A stretch of 64,000 nt of DNA from Alteromonas sp. C1M14 (GTDB lineage: Bacteria; Pseudomonadota; Gammaproteobacteria; Enterobacterales; Alteromonadaceae). How positions within the stretch are numbered: position 1 is the first letter of the stretch; every line of letters starts with the position of its first letter. Location of the stretch: assembly GCF_018860965.1 (NCBI RefSeq), contig NZ_JAHKQF010000011.1, positions 124,001-188,000 of the forward strand. Direction: 5' to 3'. The notes under the pieces are model-generated. The model was not told the origin of the DNA. It saw only the letters and a program-made list of their open reading frames with translations, and did not search any database. This document shows positions 37,253 to 46,476 of this stretch, piece after piece. The position numbers and the translations under genes were made by a program.

Positions 37253-37478
37253 AATGTTACCTCCTTAGTTGGGGCATTGAGAGTAGCGCACTATCACCTC
37301 GTGTGGCAACTAGGGGGGTGTGAAAATTAGCGACACTCTTAAGGTTAAAAAGCGGAGTTCTGCCAAGTGCTTTTTGCTAATCCATTGTATTATATAGAGT
37401 TAACATCATTGGCATGGTAATCGCTGTAACCAGTGTGAGCGCCCGATGGGGCTTTTGGGAATTAACTGGAGAATATCG

Positions 37479-37877
37479 ATGTCTACATTTGTTAAATCAT
37501 TAGTACTGAGTCTTGCTGTGGCTTCTACAATCAGCTTTGGTGCACAGGCAGCTCAGGATACTATGACCATGGAAAAACCCGATGAGTCGATGGTGGAATC
37601 AGCTAGCTATGATGATGCCACGTTAGAAAAATTCACTATGGCGATGAGCGCTGTAAGCGATGTCGCAGATAAATATCAGTCTGAACTCAGCGGCGATGTC
37701 AGCGCAGAGAAAGTACAGGAAATTCAGCAGGCCGCACAAAGTGAAATGGTCGCTGAAATTGAGAAAACTGGGCTAGAAGTAGATACCTACACCACTATTG
37801 CACAGCAGGTGCAAACTGATGAAAGCCTGCGTCAACGTGTCTTGTCTATCGCTAAAGCAAACAACGAAGAGTCGTAA
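37479..37877 (+). CDS. DUF4168 family exported protein
   Basis: Secreted small protein of 132 residues with a signal peptide ending AQAA (about residue 22). The mature helical part (about 45-128) matches DUF4168 in layout: DATLEKFTMAMSAVSDVADKY, SAEKVQEIQQAAQSEM and the ending TYTTIAQQVQTDESLRQRV. Function is unknown; family members are periplasmic. ATG 37479 has GGAG about eight bases upstream; an in-frame start at 37446 is less likely. It sits between phaR and phaC on the opposite strand, with a shared terminator toward phaC. Confidence 0.85.
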   Translation: MSTFVKSLVLSLAVASTISFGAQAAQDTMTMEKPDESMVESASYDDATLEKFTMAMSAVSDVADKYQSELSGDVSAEKVQEIQQAAQSEMVAEIEKTGLEVDTYTTIAQQVQTDESLRQRVLSIAKANNEES

Positions 37878-37916
37878 TTTTTTGCAGTGATTATTGATAC
37901 ATTAAATGAGTAAACG

Positions 37917-37941
37917 GGGCGTGATCAATGTGATTACGCCC
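37917..37941. terminator. Hairpin between DUF4168 gene and phaC
   Basis: GGGCGTGATC (37917-37926) pairs with GATTACGCCC (37932-37941) with one wobble, loop AATGT. It lies between two convergent stops, 37877 and 37953, so it may serve both strands; T runs are weak. Confidence 0.5.
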
Positions 37942-37952
37942 GGCTTTACCAT

Positions 37953-39728
37953 CTAGCCTAGTTGTTTTTTCACATAGCTGCCCGGCGCAGCCTCAATAGC
38001 CGGATACCCCTTATGGCTACCAGGTTGGGGAGCATTCACTTTAGTTTTACGGTGTTTATGTAACCATTGATGCCAGTAAGGCCACCATGAACCTTCATGT
38101 TTTGTCGCACCATCAAACCATTCGCTAGGGGAGTCGGGTAGCGACGCATTCGTCCAGTGTGGGTACTTTCCTGTCTCTGGAGGATTAATTACACCGGCTA
38201 AATGACCTGAGCCTGCAAGGACAAAGTCCACGTCACCGCTTACCAGTTTGGTTCCTTTGTAGGCACCTTGCCACAACACGATATGGTCGGCTAACGTGGC
38301 CAGGAAGAATACTGGAATATCGATGTTGGCAAGATCAATGGGAATGTCGTCGATTTTGATACTGCCAGGTTCTTTAAGCTGGTTTTCCCAGTACATGGTA
38401 CGTATGTATTGTTTAAAACAAGACGCTGTAATATTCGTCGCATCGCTATTCCAAAATAGAATGTCGAAAGCAGCAGGGTCTTTGCCCTTCAAATAATTAT
38501 TAATAAAATACGACCAAAATAGATTATTTTCTCTTAACAAACTGAAGCTTAACCCCAGTATACGACCGTCATATACCCCCTTCATGTCGGCATTTTGTTC
38601 CATAATGGGCAGGGCGTCTTCGGTTAAGTAATTGCCGATTTCACCGGGTTCACTGAAATCCAAAAGGGTGGTGAGTAACGTCAGCGATTCAATACGGTCA
38701 TCTTTTTTTGCACGTAAATAAGCACTGGCCATGCTCAATAATGTGCCGCCCACGCAGAAGCCTGCTAGGTGTACTTTGTTTCTACCGGTGATCTCGCACA
38801 CCACATCTAAAGCTTCAATGGGCCCTTTTTTCATGTAGTCGACAAAATCTTGGTCGGCTAAGTCGGCATCAGGGTTTACCCACGAAATCATAAATACGGA
38901 AAAACCAGCATCAAGTAACCCATTGACCACGGACTTTTTCTCTTCTAGATCGAGAATGTAGTATTTATTAATGAAGGGAGGAACAAACAACAAGGGCGTG
39001 CCGCAGGTTTTGGCGTGTTTCGGTGTGTAGTGAATCAATTGCATGAGCGCATTTTGATAAACAACCTTGCCGTCAGTGGTTGCCAAATTTTCCCCTAACG
39101 TAAAGGCATCCATATCGGTTTGGGTAATTTTAAAGGCTTCAAGGGGGCTTTTTTCTAAATCCCGCATGAAATTTTCAATGCCTTTAACCATGTTTTGTCC
39201 CTTGGTCTTGAGGATCTCTTCACAGACTTCAGGGTTAGACAGCAAATAGTTAGTGGGTGATACGGAATTAATATACTGACGGGTGTAAAACTTCACCTGT
39301 TCTTCTGATTTGGGATCTTTAAAATGCATCGAAGAAATCATGCTTTGCAACATTTTAGAGTTAATCAGGTAGGCTTGCTTCATATAGCTAAAAACAGGAT
39401 TGTCCTGCCAGTCTGAGTGAGAAAAGCGCCGGTCGCCTTTTTCTTCTTCCATCACTGGGTGGGATTGCTCACCTAACATGGCCTTTGTGGCTTGTTGCCA
39501 TAATTGGGTTTGCTGACGCATAAAATCCATTTGCGTTTGAATGAGCTTGGCTGAATCTACCTCTACCGCATCGCCGGAAAGTAGGGCGCTGAGTTTTTCG
39601 GGATCAAACATGGCGGCGGTCTCCTCGCTGCTGTGTTTTTTGGTCAGAATGTCATGGACCATCGTGTTAAACTGCTGCGCATACTGGTTAAGCGTGTCCA
39701 AAATATCTTCTTTGTCCTGTTCGTGCAC
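37953..39728 (-). CDS. phaC: Class I poly(3-hydroxyalkanoate) synthase
   Basis: Polymerises (R)-3-hydroxyacyl-CoA into PHA at granule surfaces; 591 residues, class I size. The PhaC N-terminal domain covers about 90-260, then the alpha/beta-hydrolase core with lipase-box-like GFCVGGTLLS (catalytic Cys), Asp in LADHIVLWQGAYKG and His in GSGHLAGVINPP. The tail motif GSWWPYWHQWL is typical. The start is GTG 39728 with GGAGG six bases upstream. It follows the DUF6489 gene by 15 bases, so the two form an operon behind the dyad at 39995. Confidence 0.96.
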   Translation of the reverse strand: MHEQDKEDILDTLNQYAQQFNTMVHDILTKKHSSEETAAMFDPEKLSALLSGDAVEVDSAKLIQTQMDFMRQQTQLWQQATKAMLGEQSHPVMEEEKGDRRFSHSDWQDNPVFSYMKQAYLINSKMLQSMISSMHFKDPKSEEQVKFYTRQYINSVSPTNYLLSNPEVCEEILKTKGQNMVKGIENFMRDLEKSPLEAFKITQTDMDAFTLGENLATTDGKVVYQNALMQLIHYTPKHAKTCGTPLLFVPPFINKYYILDLEEKKSVVNGLLDAGFSVFMISWVNPDADLADQDFVDYMKKGPIEALDVVCEITGRNKVHLAGFCVGGTLLSMASAYLRAKKDDRIESLTLLTTLLDFSEPGEIGNYLTEDALPIMEQNADMKGVYDGRILGLSFSLLRENNLFWSYFINNYLKGKDPAAFDILFWNSDATNITASCFKQYIRTMYWENQLKEPGSIKIDDIPIDLANIDIPVFFLATLADHIVLWQGAYKGTKLVSGDVDFVLAGSGHLAGVINPPETGKYPHWTNASLPDSPSEWFDGATKHEGSWWPYWHQWLHKHRKTKVNAPQPGSHKGYPAIEAAPGSYVKKQLG

Positions 39729-39743
39729 AAGACACCTCCATCA

Positions 39744-39980
39744 TTATTTTTTTGTTGCTGAGGCCGCCATTGTTTCGAGCAAGGTTTGGTAGTAGGAAAA
39801 CGCGTGCTGACTGCCATCAAGGAAGGGTTTTAGCAATGACATCATGGCTTCTTGATCACCACTTTTGATTTGTTCATTAAGTTGTGAGAGGGTTGCTTCG
39901 TGAATTTTGCTCATGTCCGGCCAGCCTATAAATTCGCGGGCTTCCTGCGGGGTGAGATCAATATCGAGAGATATTTTCAT
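39744..39980 (-). CDS. DUF6489-like protein co-transcribed with phaC
   Basis: Small acidic protein of 78 residues, helical after a short beta start: MKISLDIDLTPQEAREFIGW then LNEQIKSGDQEAMMSLLKPF. It resembles the DUF6489 family as I remember it; no function is established. AGGAG lies five bases before the ATG. Its position directly before phaC with a 15-base gap suggests a granule or synthase partner, which is inference. It has no signal peptide. Confidence 0.75.
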   Translation of the reverse strand: MKISLDIDLTPQEAREFIGWPDMSKIHEATLSQLNEQIKSGDQEAMMSLLKPFLDGSQHAFSYYQTLLETMAASATKK

Positions 39981-39994
39981 ATAATCTCCTAGTC

Positions 39995-40007
39995 GGTCAG
40001 TATGACC
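39995..40007 (-). promoter_or_regulatory. Perfect dyad upstream of the DUF6489-phaC operon
   Basis: GGTCA (39995-39999) and TGACC (40003-40007) are exact reverse complements around GTA, about ten bases upstream of the ribosome site. The GGTCAGT core recurs in the acnA leader dyad (13805-13811). Candidate operator for an unknown regulator. Confidence 0.4.
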
Positions 40008-40136
40008 ATCTGGATAGATACCTAAAATACATCATTAGGCGATGCGGTTATCAGTACCTCGAGTGTAAACCTTGCTGGAAATTGTGCAAAGAAAACAGCA
40101 AAATCGTCTCTGACATTACTTATACTGGCATGATAA

Positions 40137-42467
40137 GTGGCTAAAAAACAGACAAAAGCAAAGAAATCCAAAAAAATAGGCGCTAAACCAAACCGTCGCT
40201 TAAGCGGTTTACTGATTAAACTGTGCTTGGTGGGGCTGGTTGCCCTGGTGGGCTATATGATTTATCTCGATGCGCAAATCAAACATACCTTCACGGGGAA
40301 TAAGTGGGAGGTGCCTGCGCAAATTTTTGCTCGGCCTTTAGTGCTATCCACCGAATTGGAAATTACCGAAAAAGAAGTTATTGATGAGCTGAAATTGCTT
40401 GGTTATCGCCGGGTAAGCCGCCCAGATAGCAGTGGCGAGTACACCGTTTCCGGTGACACTCTGATAGTTCAACGTCGTGCATTTAGTTTTGCTGACGGCG
40501 ATGAGCCATTACGTAAAATAACCGTTACATGGCGGGGAAGCCGTATTCACAGCATTGTGGATAACAGCGCCAACGAAAGTGTCGCTAAAATTCGCTTAGA
40601 GCCTTGGTTAGTTACCCGCATGGTGAGTAGCAGCCGAGAAGACCGCATGCTGGTGAAACTTAGTGAAATCCCTGCGCTGCTACCCAAAGCCCTTATTCTG
40701 GTGGAAGATAAAGATTTTTATCAACATCATGGTGTCGCCCCTCTTTCTATTCTTCGCGCTTTGGTGGCGAATATTCGCGCCGGCAGGACAGTTCAGGGCG
40801 GCAGTACCCTTACCCAACAGCTAGTTAAAAACTTATACCTCACCCGAGAAAAAGCCATTTCGCGGAAAATCAAAGAAGCCTTAATGGCGTTAATTATCGA
40901 TGCGCGATATAGCAAAGACGATATCTTGCAGGCTTATTTAAATGAGGTTTTCCTTGGCCAAAATGGGGATATGGCCGTACATGGCTTTGGTTTAGCCAGT
41001 TATTTTTATTTTGACCGTCCGGCAAACGAATTAAGTCCGCCAGAAATTGCCACCTTGGTGGCAATGATTAAAGGGCCATCTTATTACAATCCTCGCCGCT
41101 ATGAAGAGCGGGTATTGGAGCGCAGAAATCTGGTGCTGCGTATTTTATTTGATGCTAATGAAATCAATCGCACACAATACGAGACATACATTAATGCACC
41201 GCTAGGTTTGGCATCAGGGGCCAGTTTGGCAAGTGGTAAGCATCCAGCATTTATGGATAAAGTGCGCCGTGAGTTGTCGGTAATTTTAGCCGATCCGGCA
41301 CTGCGAGATTCAGGGGTGAAAGTGTTCACAACCCTGGACATCTACGCACAGCGCCGGGCTGAACAAGCGGTTAAGCAAACCTTAGATGGCTTACAAAGTG
41401 ATAGAGAGGCCCATCTACAAGGAGCCATGTTAGTGACCGACATTGCCAGCGGAGAAATTCGTGCCATTGTAGGTGACAGGGACGCCAGTTTTAAAGGTTT
41501 TAACCGTGCTTTAGATGCCCGTCGGCAAGTTGGGTCGCTGATAAAACCGGCGGTGTATCTGACGGCCCTTGAAGATCCTGCCTCGTTTAATTTGGCCACG
41601 CCATTAGCCGATGAGCCCATCACATTGGAAAATGCCAATGGGCAGTCTTGGTCGCCGTTAAATGCGGATAAAAAATTCCGCGGACAGGTGCCCTTGATTC
41701 AGGGGCTGGTTGAATCGCTGAATGTGCCCACAGTCAACTTAGGCATGGGCGTGGGTCTTGAAGCGGTATCTGACACCATTAAACGATTGGGTGTGGAAAG
41801 TGACTTTATGCAAGTGCCGTCGATGACCTTAGGGGCGATGACCTTGTCACCCATAGAAACCAATCAGATGTATCAAACCATCTCTAACAACGGGCGTTAT
41901 ATCCCCTTACACACGGTTACGTCAGTGGTATCGGCCAATGATCGCTTGGTGTGGCAGCACGCCGAGTTTTATTCTCAGCGGGTGGATGAAGCGGCGACCT
42001 ATCTATTAAATTATGCCTTGTACAAGGTGACCACCGAAGGCACCGCTAAGCGAGTAGGACGGGCTTTCCCATCCATTAATATGGCAGGAAAAACCGGCAC
42101 CACCGACGACTATCGCGACAGTTGGTTTAGTGGTTTTGACCGTAATCATGTGGTTACGGTTTGGGTCGGTAATGATGACAATAAGCCCATTTTACTTACC
42201 GGAGCGGGCGGTGCTTTACCGGTGTTTGTAAACTACCAAGGCATGCAGGTGCCCAAGTCGCTCTCCCGGCGTTTTCCAGAAGGACTGGGTATTGCCCATT
42301 TCGACAAAAACACTGGCGCGGTTGTTACCGCAGGTTGTCCCGACTCCCTTAGTGTACCGGCCATCCTTGATGTTCTGCCGCCGCCAAGACAAGATTGTTT
42401 TGGTCGTCCTATAACACCAGATAGCGAGAAAAAAAGCTGGTGGGAGCGACTGTTTGGCAGTGATTAA
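40137..42467 (+). CDS. mrcB: Penicillin-binding protein 1b
   Basis: Bifunctional peptidoglycan glycosyltransferase and transpeptidase of the inner membrane, 776 residues. Cytoplasmic basic tail (1-25), one transmembrane helix (about 26-45), UB2H-like domain (about 60-150), glycosyltransferase domain with catalytic Glu in LVEDKDFYQHHGV and GGSTLTQQLVKNLYL, then transpeptidase with SLIKPAVYLTAL (SxxK), SLN in VESLNVPTV and KTGTTDDYRDSWF. The UB2H region suggests LpoB-type activation. The start is GTG 40137 without a strong ribosome site. No neighbours appear linked. Confidence 0.95.
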   Translation: MAKKQTKAKKSKKIGAKPNRRLSGLLIKLCLVGLVALVGYMIYLDAQIKHTFTGNKWEVPAQIFARPLVLSTELEITEKEVIDELKLLGYRRVSRPDSSGEYTVSGDTLIVQRRAFSFADGDEPLRKITVTWRGSRIHSIVDNSANESVAKIRLEPWLVTRMVSSSREDRMLVKLSEIPALLPKALILVEDKDFYQHHGVAPLSILRALVANIRAGRTVQGGSTLTQQLVKNLYLTREKAISRKIKEALMALIIDARYSKDDILQAYLNEVFLGQNGDMAVHGFGLASYFYFDRPANELSPPEIATLVAMIKGPSYYNPRRYEERVLERRNLVLRILFDANEINRTQYETYINAPLGLASGASLASGKHPAFMDKVRRELSVILADPALRDSGVKVFTTLDIYAQRRAEQAVKQTLDGLQSDREAHLQGAMLVTDIASGEIRAIVGDRDASFKGFNRALDARRQVGSLIKPAVYLTALEDPASFNLATPLADEPITLENANGQSWSPLNADKKFRGQVPLIQGLVESLNVPTVNLGMGVGLEAVSDTIKRLGVESDFMQVPSMTLGAMTLSPIETNQMYQTISNNGRYIPLHTVTSVVSANDRLVWQHAEFYSQRVDEAATYLLNYALYKVTTEGTAKRVGRAFPSINMAGKTGTTDDYRDSWFSGFDRNHVVTVWVGNDDNKPILLTGAGGALPVFVNYQGMQVPKSLSRRFPEGLGIAHFDKNTGAVVTAGCPDSLSVPAILDVLPPPRQDCFGRPITPDSEKKSWWERLFGSD

Positions 42468-42638
42468 CCAATAGCTAAACTGACTGAAAACCGGTTGATT
42501 TTGTGTTTTGGCAAAAGGATGATACCGGCACATCGATTCAAGTAATGTTAGGCACAGCCGCGTCCGTGGCGATGCCTCATTGTTGGTAAGGTTTGCTGTT
42601 AAGTAAACATGTAAATGAGATCCATAAAGGCCAATGAA

Positions 42639-43844
42639 ATGAAAAGGTATTTTCTGCTATTAAGCATGATCATGTTCGCGGGTTGCAGTGCGCAACAACC
42701 AGAGCAGGATCAAAATAAGCCCACTGAGCTGACCATTGCGACGTTTAATGTCAGTATGGAAGCGCAAAATTACGCTAGTGAAACCGAAGACGAAAATGCC
42801 ACTCCTATAGGCCCTCAAGTATTAATGGCGCAACTGGCCAGCGGTGAAAATAGCCAAATACAAAATATCGCCGAAATTATTCAGCGCACTCGCCCGGATA
42901 TTATTTTACTTAATGAATTTGATTTTATTGATGATCCTAAAGCGGGCGTGGAAGCGTTTATCAATAATTATTTACAGCAACCGCAACAGGGCCGGGATCC
43001 CATAGACTATCCCTACTATTTTTATGGGCAGGTGAATACGGGCTTGCCCACCTTATTTGATTTAAACAATGATGGAAAACGCCAAGGGTATGGCGCTGAT
43101 GCCCAAGGGTTTGGATTATATCCGGGTCATTATGGCATGGTGCTGTTGTCTCGTTATCCGTTAGTGCGTGAGCAAATTCGTACGTTCCAACGATTCTTGT
43201 GGGCGGATATGCCTGATGCCATGGCGCCAATAGATCCCGCAACCCAAGCGCCCTTTTTTACCGCCCAAGAATGGCATTCGTTACGTTTATCGTCTAAATC
43301 TCATTGGGATGTGCCGGTAGAAGTAAATGGCCAGGTGATACACGTGCTAGCAAGTCATCCTACACCACCGGTATTTGATGGCGACGAAGACCGAAACGGC
43401 AGACGCAATCACGATGAAATTCGGTTCTGGCTTGATTATATTTCGCCGGGCAAGGGAGATTATATTTACGATGATAGAGGGATTTATGGTGGTATTGAGG
43501 CCAATAGCCCCTTTGTAATTTTAGGTGACCAAAATGCATCACCAGATCGCCCCAACGATACCCCTTCCGCCATTAAACAGCTATTGGCGTCTCCATACGT
43601 AAACAGCACTTTTACTCCGACTAGTGCCGGTGGGAAACTCAGTCAACCCGATAACGGCTATGCCCAGTACTATACGGCAAATTGGGGGGCGCGAGCGGAT
43701 TATGTATTGCCTTCAAGTCAATTTACCATCGAAGAGGGGGCCGTGTTTTGGCCTTCGCAAGCCAGTCCCCTCTATCGGCTGGTAGAAGATCGTTCCCGTT
43801 CTTCGGATCACCGTTTGGTGTGGCTAACGATTGCCCTCAACTAG
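42639..43844 (+). CDS. Endonuclease/exonuclease/phosphatase-fold lipoprotein
   Basis: Lipoprotein of about 401 residues with lipobox FAGC near residue 16, so exported and membrane-anchored. EEP-fold motifs are present: TIATFNVSM (Asn), IILLNEFDF (metal Glu), VLASHPTPPVFDG (Asp-like segment), ILGDQNASP and SDHRLVWLTI (catalytic Asp-His). Relatives act on nucleic acids, phospholipids or phosphate esters, and here the substrate is probably extracytoplasmic. I chose ATG 42639 from the lipoprotein signal; the frame is open from 42615. It is monocistronic. Confidence 0.85.
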   Translation: MKRYFLLLSMIMFAGCSAQQPEQDQNKPTELTIATFNVSMEAQNYASETEDENATPIGPQVLMAQLASGENSQIQNIAEIIQRTRPDIILLNEFDFIDDPKAGVEAFINNYLQQPQQGRDPIDYPYYFYGQVNTGLPTLFDLNNDGKRQGYGADAQGFGLYPGHYGMVLLSRYPLVREQIRTFQRFLWADMPDAMAPIDPATQAPFFTAQEWHSLRLSSKSHWDVPVEVNGQVIHVLASHPTPPVFDGDEDRNGRRNHDEIRFWLDYISPGKGDYIYDDRGIYGGIEANSPFVILGDQNASPDRPNDTPSAIKQLLASPYVNSTFTPTSAGGKLSQPDNGYAQYYTANWGARADYVLPSSQFTIEEGAVFWPSQASPLYRLVEDRSRSSDHRLVWLTIALN

Positions 43845-43921
43845 ACAGTTTAATGGCGTAAGAACAACCATTAAGCTGTGGCTATTGTAAAAAGCCTGTG
43901 GCCCGGTATGCAAAGCCTCAG

Positions 43922-43998
43922 GAAAAAAGCCCTTCGAGCCGTGTGAAACATATCATCGATATAGATTACCTGTGTTATCAGCACGGCTTGAAAGGAAG
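43922..43998 (-). terminator. Long imperfect hairpin with T run ending the small membrane protein transcript
   Basis: TTCGAGCCGTG (43933-43943) pairs with CACGGCTTGAA (43982-43992) with one wobble, and the flanking GCCC/GGGC-like bases extend it. Read on the minus strand it is followed by TTTTTT (43922-43927 complement). It lies just after the stop of the 36-residue gene, with an unusually long loop of 38 bases. Confidence 0.45.
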
Positions 43999-44020
43999 GC
44001 CCTACGGGAGAACGTTGGGA

Positions 44021-44131
44021 TCAGTGTATGCGGTTTGCAATGAGTCGCAGACCGCTAACGAGTAAGGCGCTGGCTAAGAAAGCACCAACGGGACTTAACG
44101 CAATAAAAAGTAAAGAAGTAGCCGGCATCAT
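44021..44131 (-). CDS. Predicted 36-residue single-span membrane protein
   Basis: A short gene: ATG ATG start at 44131 with a perfect AAGGAG (44139-44144 on the minus strand) seven bases upstream, then 36 codons and TGA. The product begins MMPATSLLFIALSPVGAFLA and ends SGLRLIANRIH. It has one hydrophobic helix (about residues 6-27) and a basic tail, typical of small inner-membrane proteins. A terminator-like hairpin follows. I do not recognise a family. The ribosome site and composition support it, but it is short enough that conservation must be tested. Confidence 0.6.
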   Translation of the reverse strand: MMPATSLLFIALSPVGAFLASALLVSGLRLIANRIH

Positions 44132-44604
44132 TTGTACGCTCCTTGTTCTATGGTCGTGCATGGTATGCGCAACCTTGTTCATTCAATAAACCCATAACCT
44201 GTTTCATACCAATCGTTGCTAAAGCCCCGGTCTCAGAAATAAACGCGAATACCGTGTTCTAGCACTGATGTTGTGTGGCTGAGCGGTCAATTGAATACAT
44301 TTTGTTGAGTCGTTTAACCTTTATAACCTTTAGCGATAGTTGTGCCATCTTGTGGAGGTTTTATAAGGCTATGATTTTGTACGGTTTATTTTATTTTATG
44401 TGCAATATATAAGTTCAGGAGCAGTAAAAAAAACCAAAGATTGGTGAATTTTTAAATACAAATCGTCAATTAGACCAATTGAGCTGTCGTGCTGCTAAAT
44501 GAAAAAGATGTGGTGGAAGAAGAATTGAGTCAAAAAGGATTACAAAACCGGGTTATGGCGTAATGCCCCTAAGCCCGGTTTCTTAATACAAGCTAACTGT
44601 GGTG
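44132..44604. other. Gap between the small membrane protein and DUF808 genes
   Basis: No convincing gene. It contains the likely promoter region of the 36-residue gene, an AT-rich middle, two short overlapping reading frames in different frames (44428-44502 and 44489-44563) that may be a decayed gene, and the hairpin at 44546-44580. Confidence 0.4.
44546..44584 (-). terminator. Hairpin after the DUF808 gene
   Basis: AACCGGG (44546-44552) pairs with CCCGGTT (44574-44580), with an inner GGC/GCC pair. On the minus strand it follows the DUF808 stop (44605) and runs into TTTTGTAA, so it is a weak terminator. Confidence 0.5.
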
Positions 44605-45525
44605 TTAAGTCGCTGCAGATTTTTTACTTGGTAACCAAGCGATGACGAAAACAATCAGTGCCCCGGCGACTAAGCCTACAACGCCGTCAATTAAAAGGGG
44701 TAATACCCCGTCCACAATGGGGTTGTTTGTAACTAAGCCACTGCTAATATGGTGTAAAAAAGGAATGTTGTGGGTGAGGATCCCACCGCCTACAAGGAAC
44801 ATGGCCACCGTACCAATAAATGCTAACGCTTTCATTAATAAAGGCGCGCTCACCAGCAATGCCCGTCCGGCAACACGCTGAAAAGTGTTAAACGAGCCGG
44901 TTAACGATTTCCGTAGCATATATAAGCCTACGTCATCCATTTTTACGATCCCGGCCACAAGCCCGTATACGCCGGCAGTAATTGCCACGCTAAGCGCACA
45001 GAGCACGCCAACTTGGGTTGCAAAGCTTGCTTCTTGCACACTGCCCAGGGCAATCACCACAATTTCTGCAGAAAGAATAAAATCGGTTCGAATAGCCCCT
45101 TTAATTTTATCTTTTTCTAGGGCAACCAAATCAGTTTGCTGTTGTGATAGTTTTTCCAGTCGTGCGGCTCTTTCTTTTTCGTCAGCATGATGGAAAAGGC
45201 GGTGAAATACTTTTTCAGCCCCTTCAAAACACAAAAATAAACCGCCTAAAATGAGTAGTACAGTGATCAGTACCGGCACAAAAGCACTAATAAGCAGGGC
45301 TGCTGGTACAATAATAACCTTGTTTAGTAATGAGCCTTTAGCCACCGCCCATACCACAGGTAGTTCCCGTTCGGCTCTCACTCCCTGTACCTGATTGGCA
45401 TTTAACGCCAAGTCGTCGCCAAGTACTCCTGCGGTTTTTTGCGCTGCCACTTTCGACATCACTGATATGTCATCTAATAGCGTGGCGATATCATCGATAA
45501 GGGCTAGTAAGTTTGCTGCAGCCAA
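44605..45525 (-). CDS. DUF808 (YedI) family membrane protein
   Basis: Inner-membrane protein of 306 residues, the length of E. coli YedI (305), with several hydrophobic helices. Conserved N-terminal segment LLALIDDIATLLDDISVMSK and KTAGVLGDDLALNANQV match the family. I chose TTG 45525 because translation from there (MAAANLLALIDD) aligns with the E. coli start; a further-upstream TTG at 45585 adds 20 residues without a ribosome site. A transport or membrane-organising role is possible but unknown. It is followed by the hairpin at 44546. Confidence 0.85.
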   Translation of the reverse strand: MAAANLLALIDDIATLLDDISVMSKVAAQKTAGVLGDDLALNANQVQGVRAERELPVVWAVAKGSLLNKVIIVPAALLISAFVPVLITVLLILGGLFLCFEGAEKVFHRLFHHADEKERAARLEKLSQQQTDLVALEKDKIKGAIRTDFILSAEIVVIALGSVQEASFATQVGVLCALSVAITAGVYGLVAGIVKMDDVGLYMLRKSLTGSFNTFQRVAGRALLVSAPLLMKALAFIGTVAMFLVGGGILTHNIPFLHHISSGLVTNNPIVDGVLPLLIDGVVGLVAGALIVFVIAWLPSKKSAAT

Positions 45526-45591
45526 AAGAAAATTTCCAAAAAATAAGTAGAGCGATAGATTATCGGGAGTCTGTCGCTGAGGCAACCGTGT

Positions 45592-46410
45592 TTATGAGGG
45601 CGGCTTGCGTACAGAGTCGTCTTTTTTCAATCGCGCATCGATGTATTTTTCGAATTCGGCGCCACGGGTTGAGCATTTCATGTTTCCGCCAGTAAACTGC
45701 GACAGGATACTCAATGATTTACTGGCCGTATTACTGCAGTCCACCAATTTAGGTGGTGGGCCGTTGCGATATTCTTCTTCCGTTTTATTTTTACGAGGAT
45801 CCACAATATGTGGAGATTTATGCTTCTGTCGATACTCCCGTGCGACGTCTTCGGCTTGTTCTTGTAACTTATCTTCTTGTTGGCGACTAAAAAATGCATC
45901 TAACGCCTGCCGTGAGGTGAGGGGGTTAGCTGTGCTGGGGCCGGTATTCGTTGTGACCGAAGGAGCCGGTTGCTTTTCCGTTGGTGCCGCCGCTTCTGGA
46001 ACACTCGGTTCAGGGGCAGTTGAAATATCGGTTGCAGGGGAAGGAGGCGAAGCCGAGCTGGCCTGATTATTGTCAGCGCTTTGCGGGGGCGCGGTGATTT
46101 CCTCTGGCGTTTTATCAACTTCAGGTACGGGTAATTCCTCTTCAATACTTGGAACGGTTTTTTCTTCTTCAATCGGTGCTGGGGCTGGCGGCGGCACCGC
46201 CGGCTTCGCTGGAGTATACAGCTTGGCTTTGATCGGGGCAGGCAAGGGCTGGTTCGGTAATTCGGTATCTTGGTGCCGGCTGATAACAATAATGATTAAC
46301 CCCAGATGAAATAAAAGCGAAAAAAACCACACCCTGCGGTTTTTCGATGTTTTAACTACGGCCGGAGGAGAGCGGTGGGGTGAGAAAAAAGTGTCATTAT
46401 AAATTTCCAT
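45592..46410 (-). CDS. Proline-rich single-span membrane protein, TonB-like layout
   Basis: Protein of about 272 residues: short basic cytoplasmic start, one transmembrane helix (about residues 30-47, FFSLLFHLGLIIIVIS), then a Pro/Ala/Glu-rich linker (about 55-165) and a folded tail with two cysteines (LVDCSNTASKSL and GGNMKCSTRG). This layout resembles TonB-type or periplasm-spanning proteins, but the TonB C-terminal domain is absent. I do not recognise a family. ATG 46410 was chosen; a TTG at 46419 is possible. It lies between DUF808 and the divergent glnK promoter. Confidence 0.7.
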   Translation of the reverse strand: MEIYNDTFFSPHRSPPAVVKTSKNRRVWFFSLLFHLGLIIIVISRHQDTELPNQPLPAPIKAKLYTPAKPAVPPPAPAPIEEEKTVPSIEEELPVPEVDKTPEEITAPPQSADNNQASSASPPSPATDISTAPEPSVPEAAAPTEKQPAPSVTTNTGPSTANPLTSRQALDAFFSRQQEDKLQEQAEDVAREYRQKHKSPHIVDPRKNKTEEEYRNGPPPKLVDCSNTASKSLSILSQFTGGNMKCSTRGAEFEKYIDARLKKDDSVRKPPS

Positions 46411-46476
46411 ACCCTTCAAAGACCGCGCTCTTGGAAAAGAGTTCCATTGAGAAAATTCACGTCAAAATAACATCAT

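Noticed and set aside
45900..46289. 129-codon minus-strand frame rich in Arg and Pro
   Set aside because: It is a frame shadow of the proline-rich linker of the membrane protein gene; composition reflects the GC-rich repeats.
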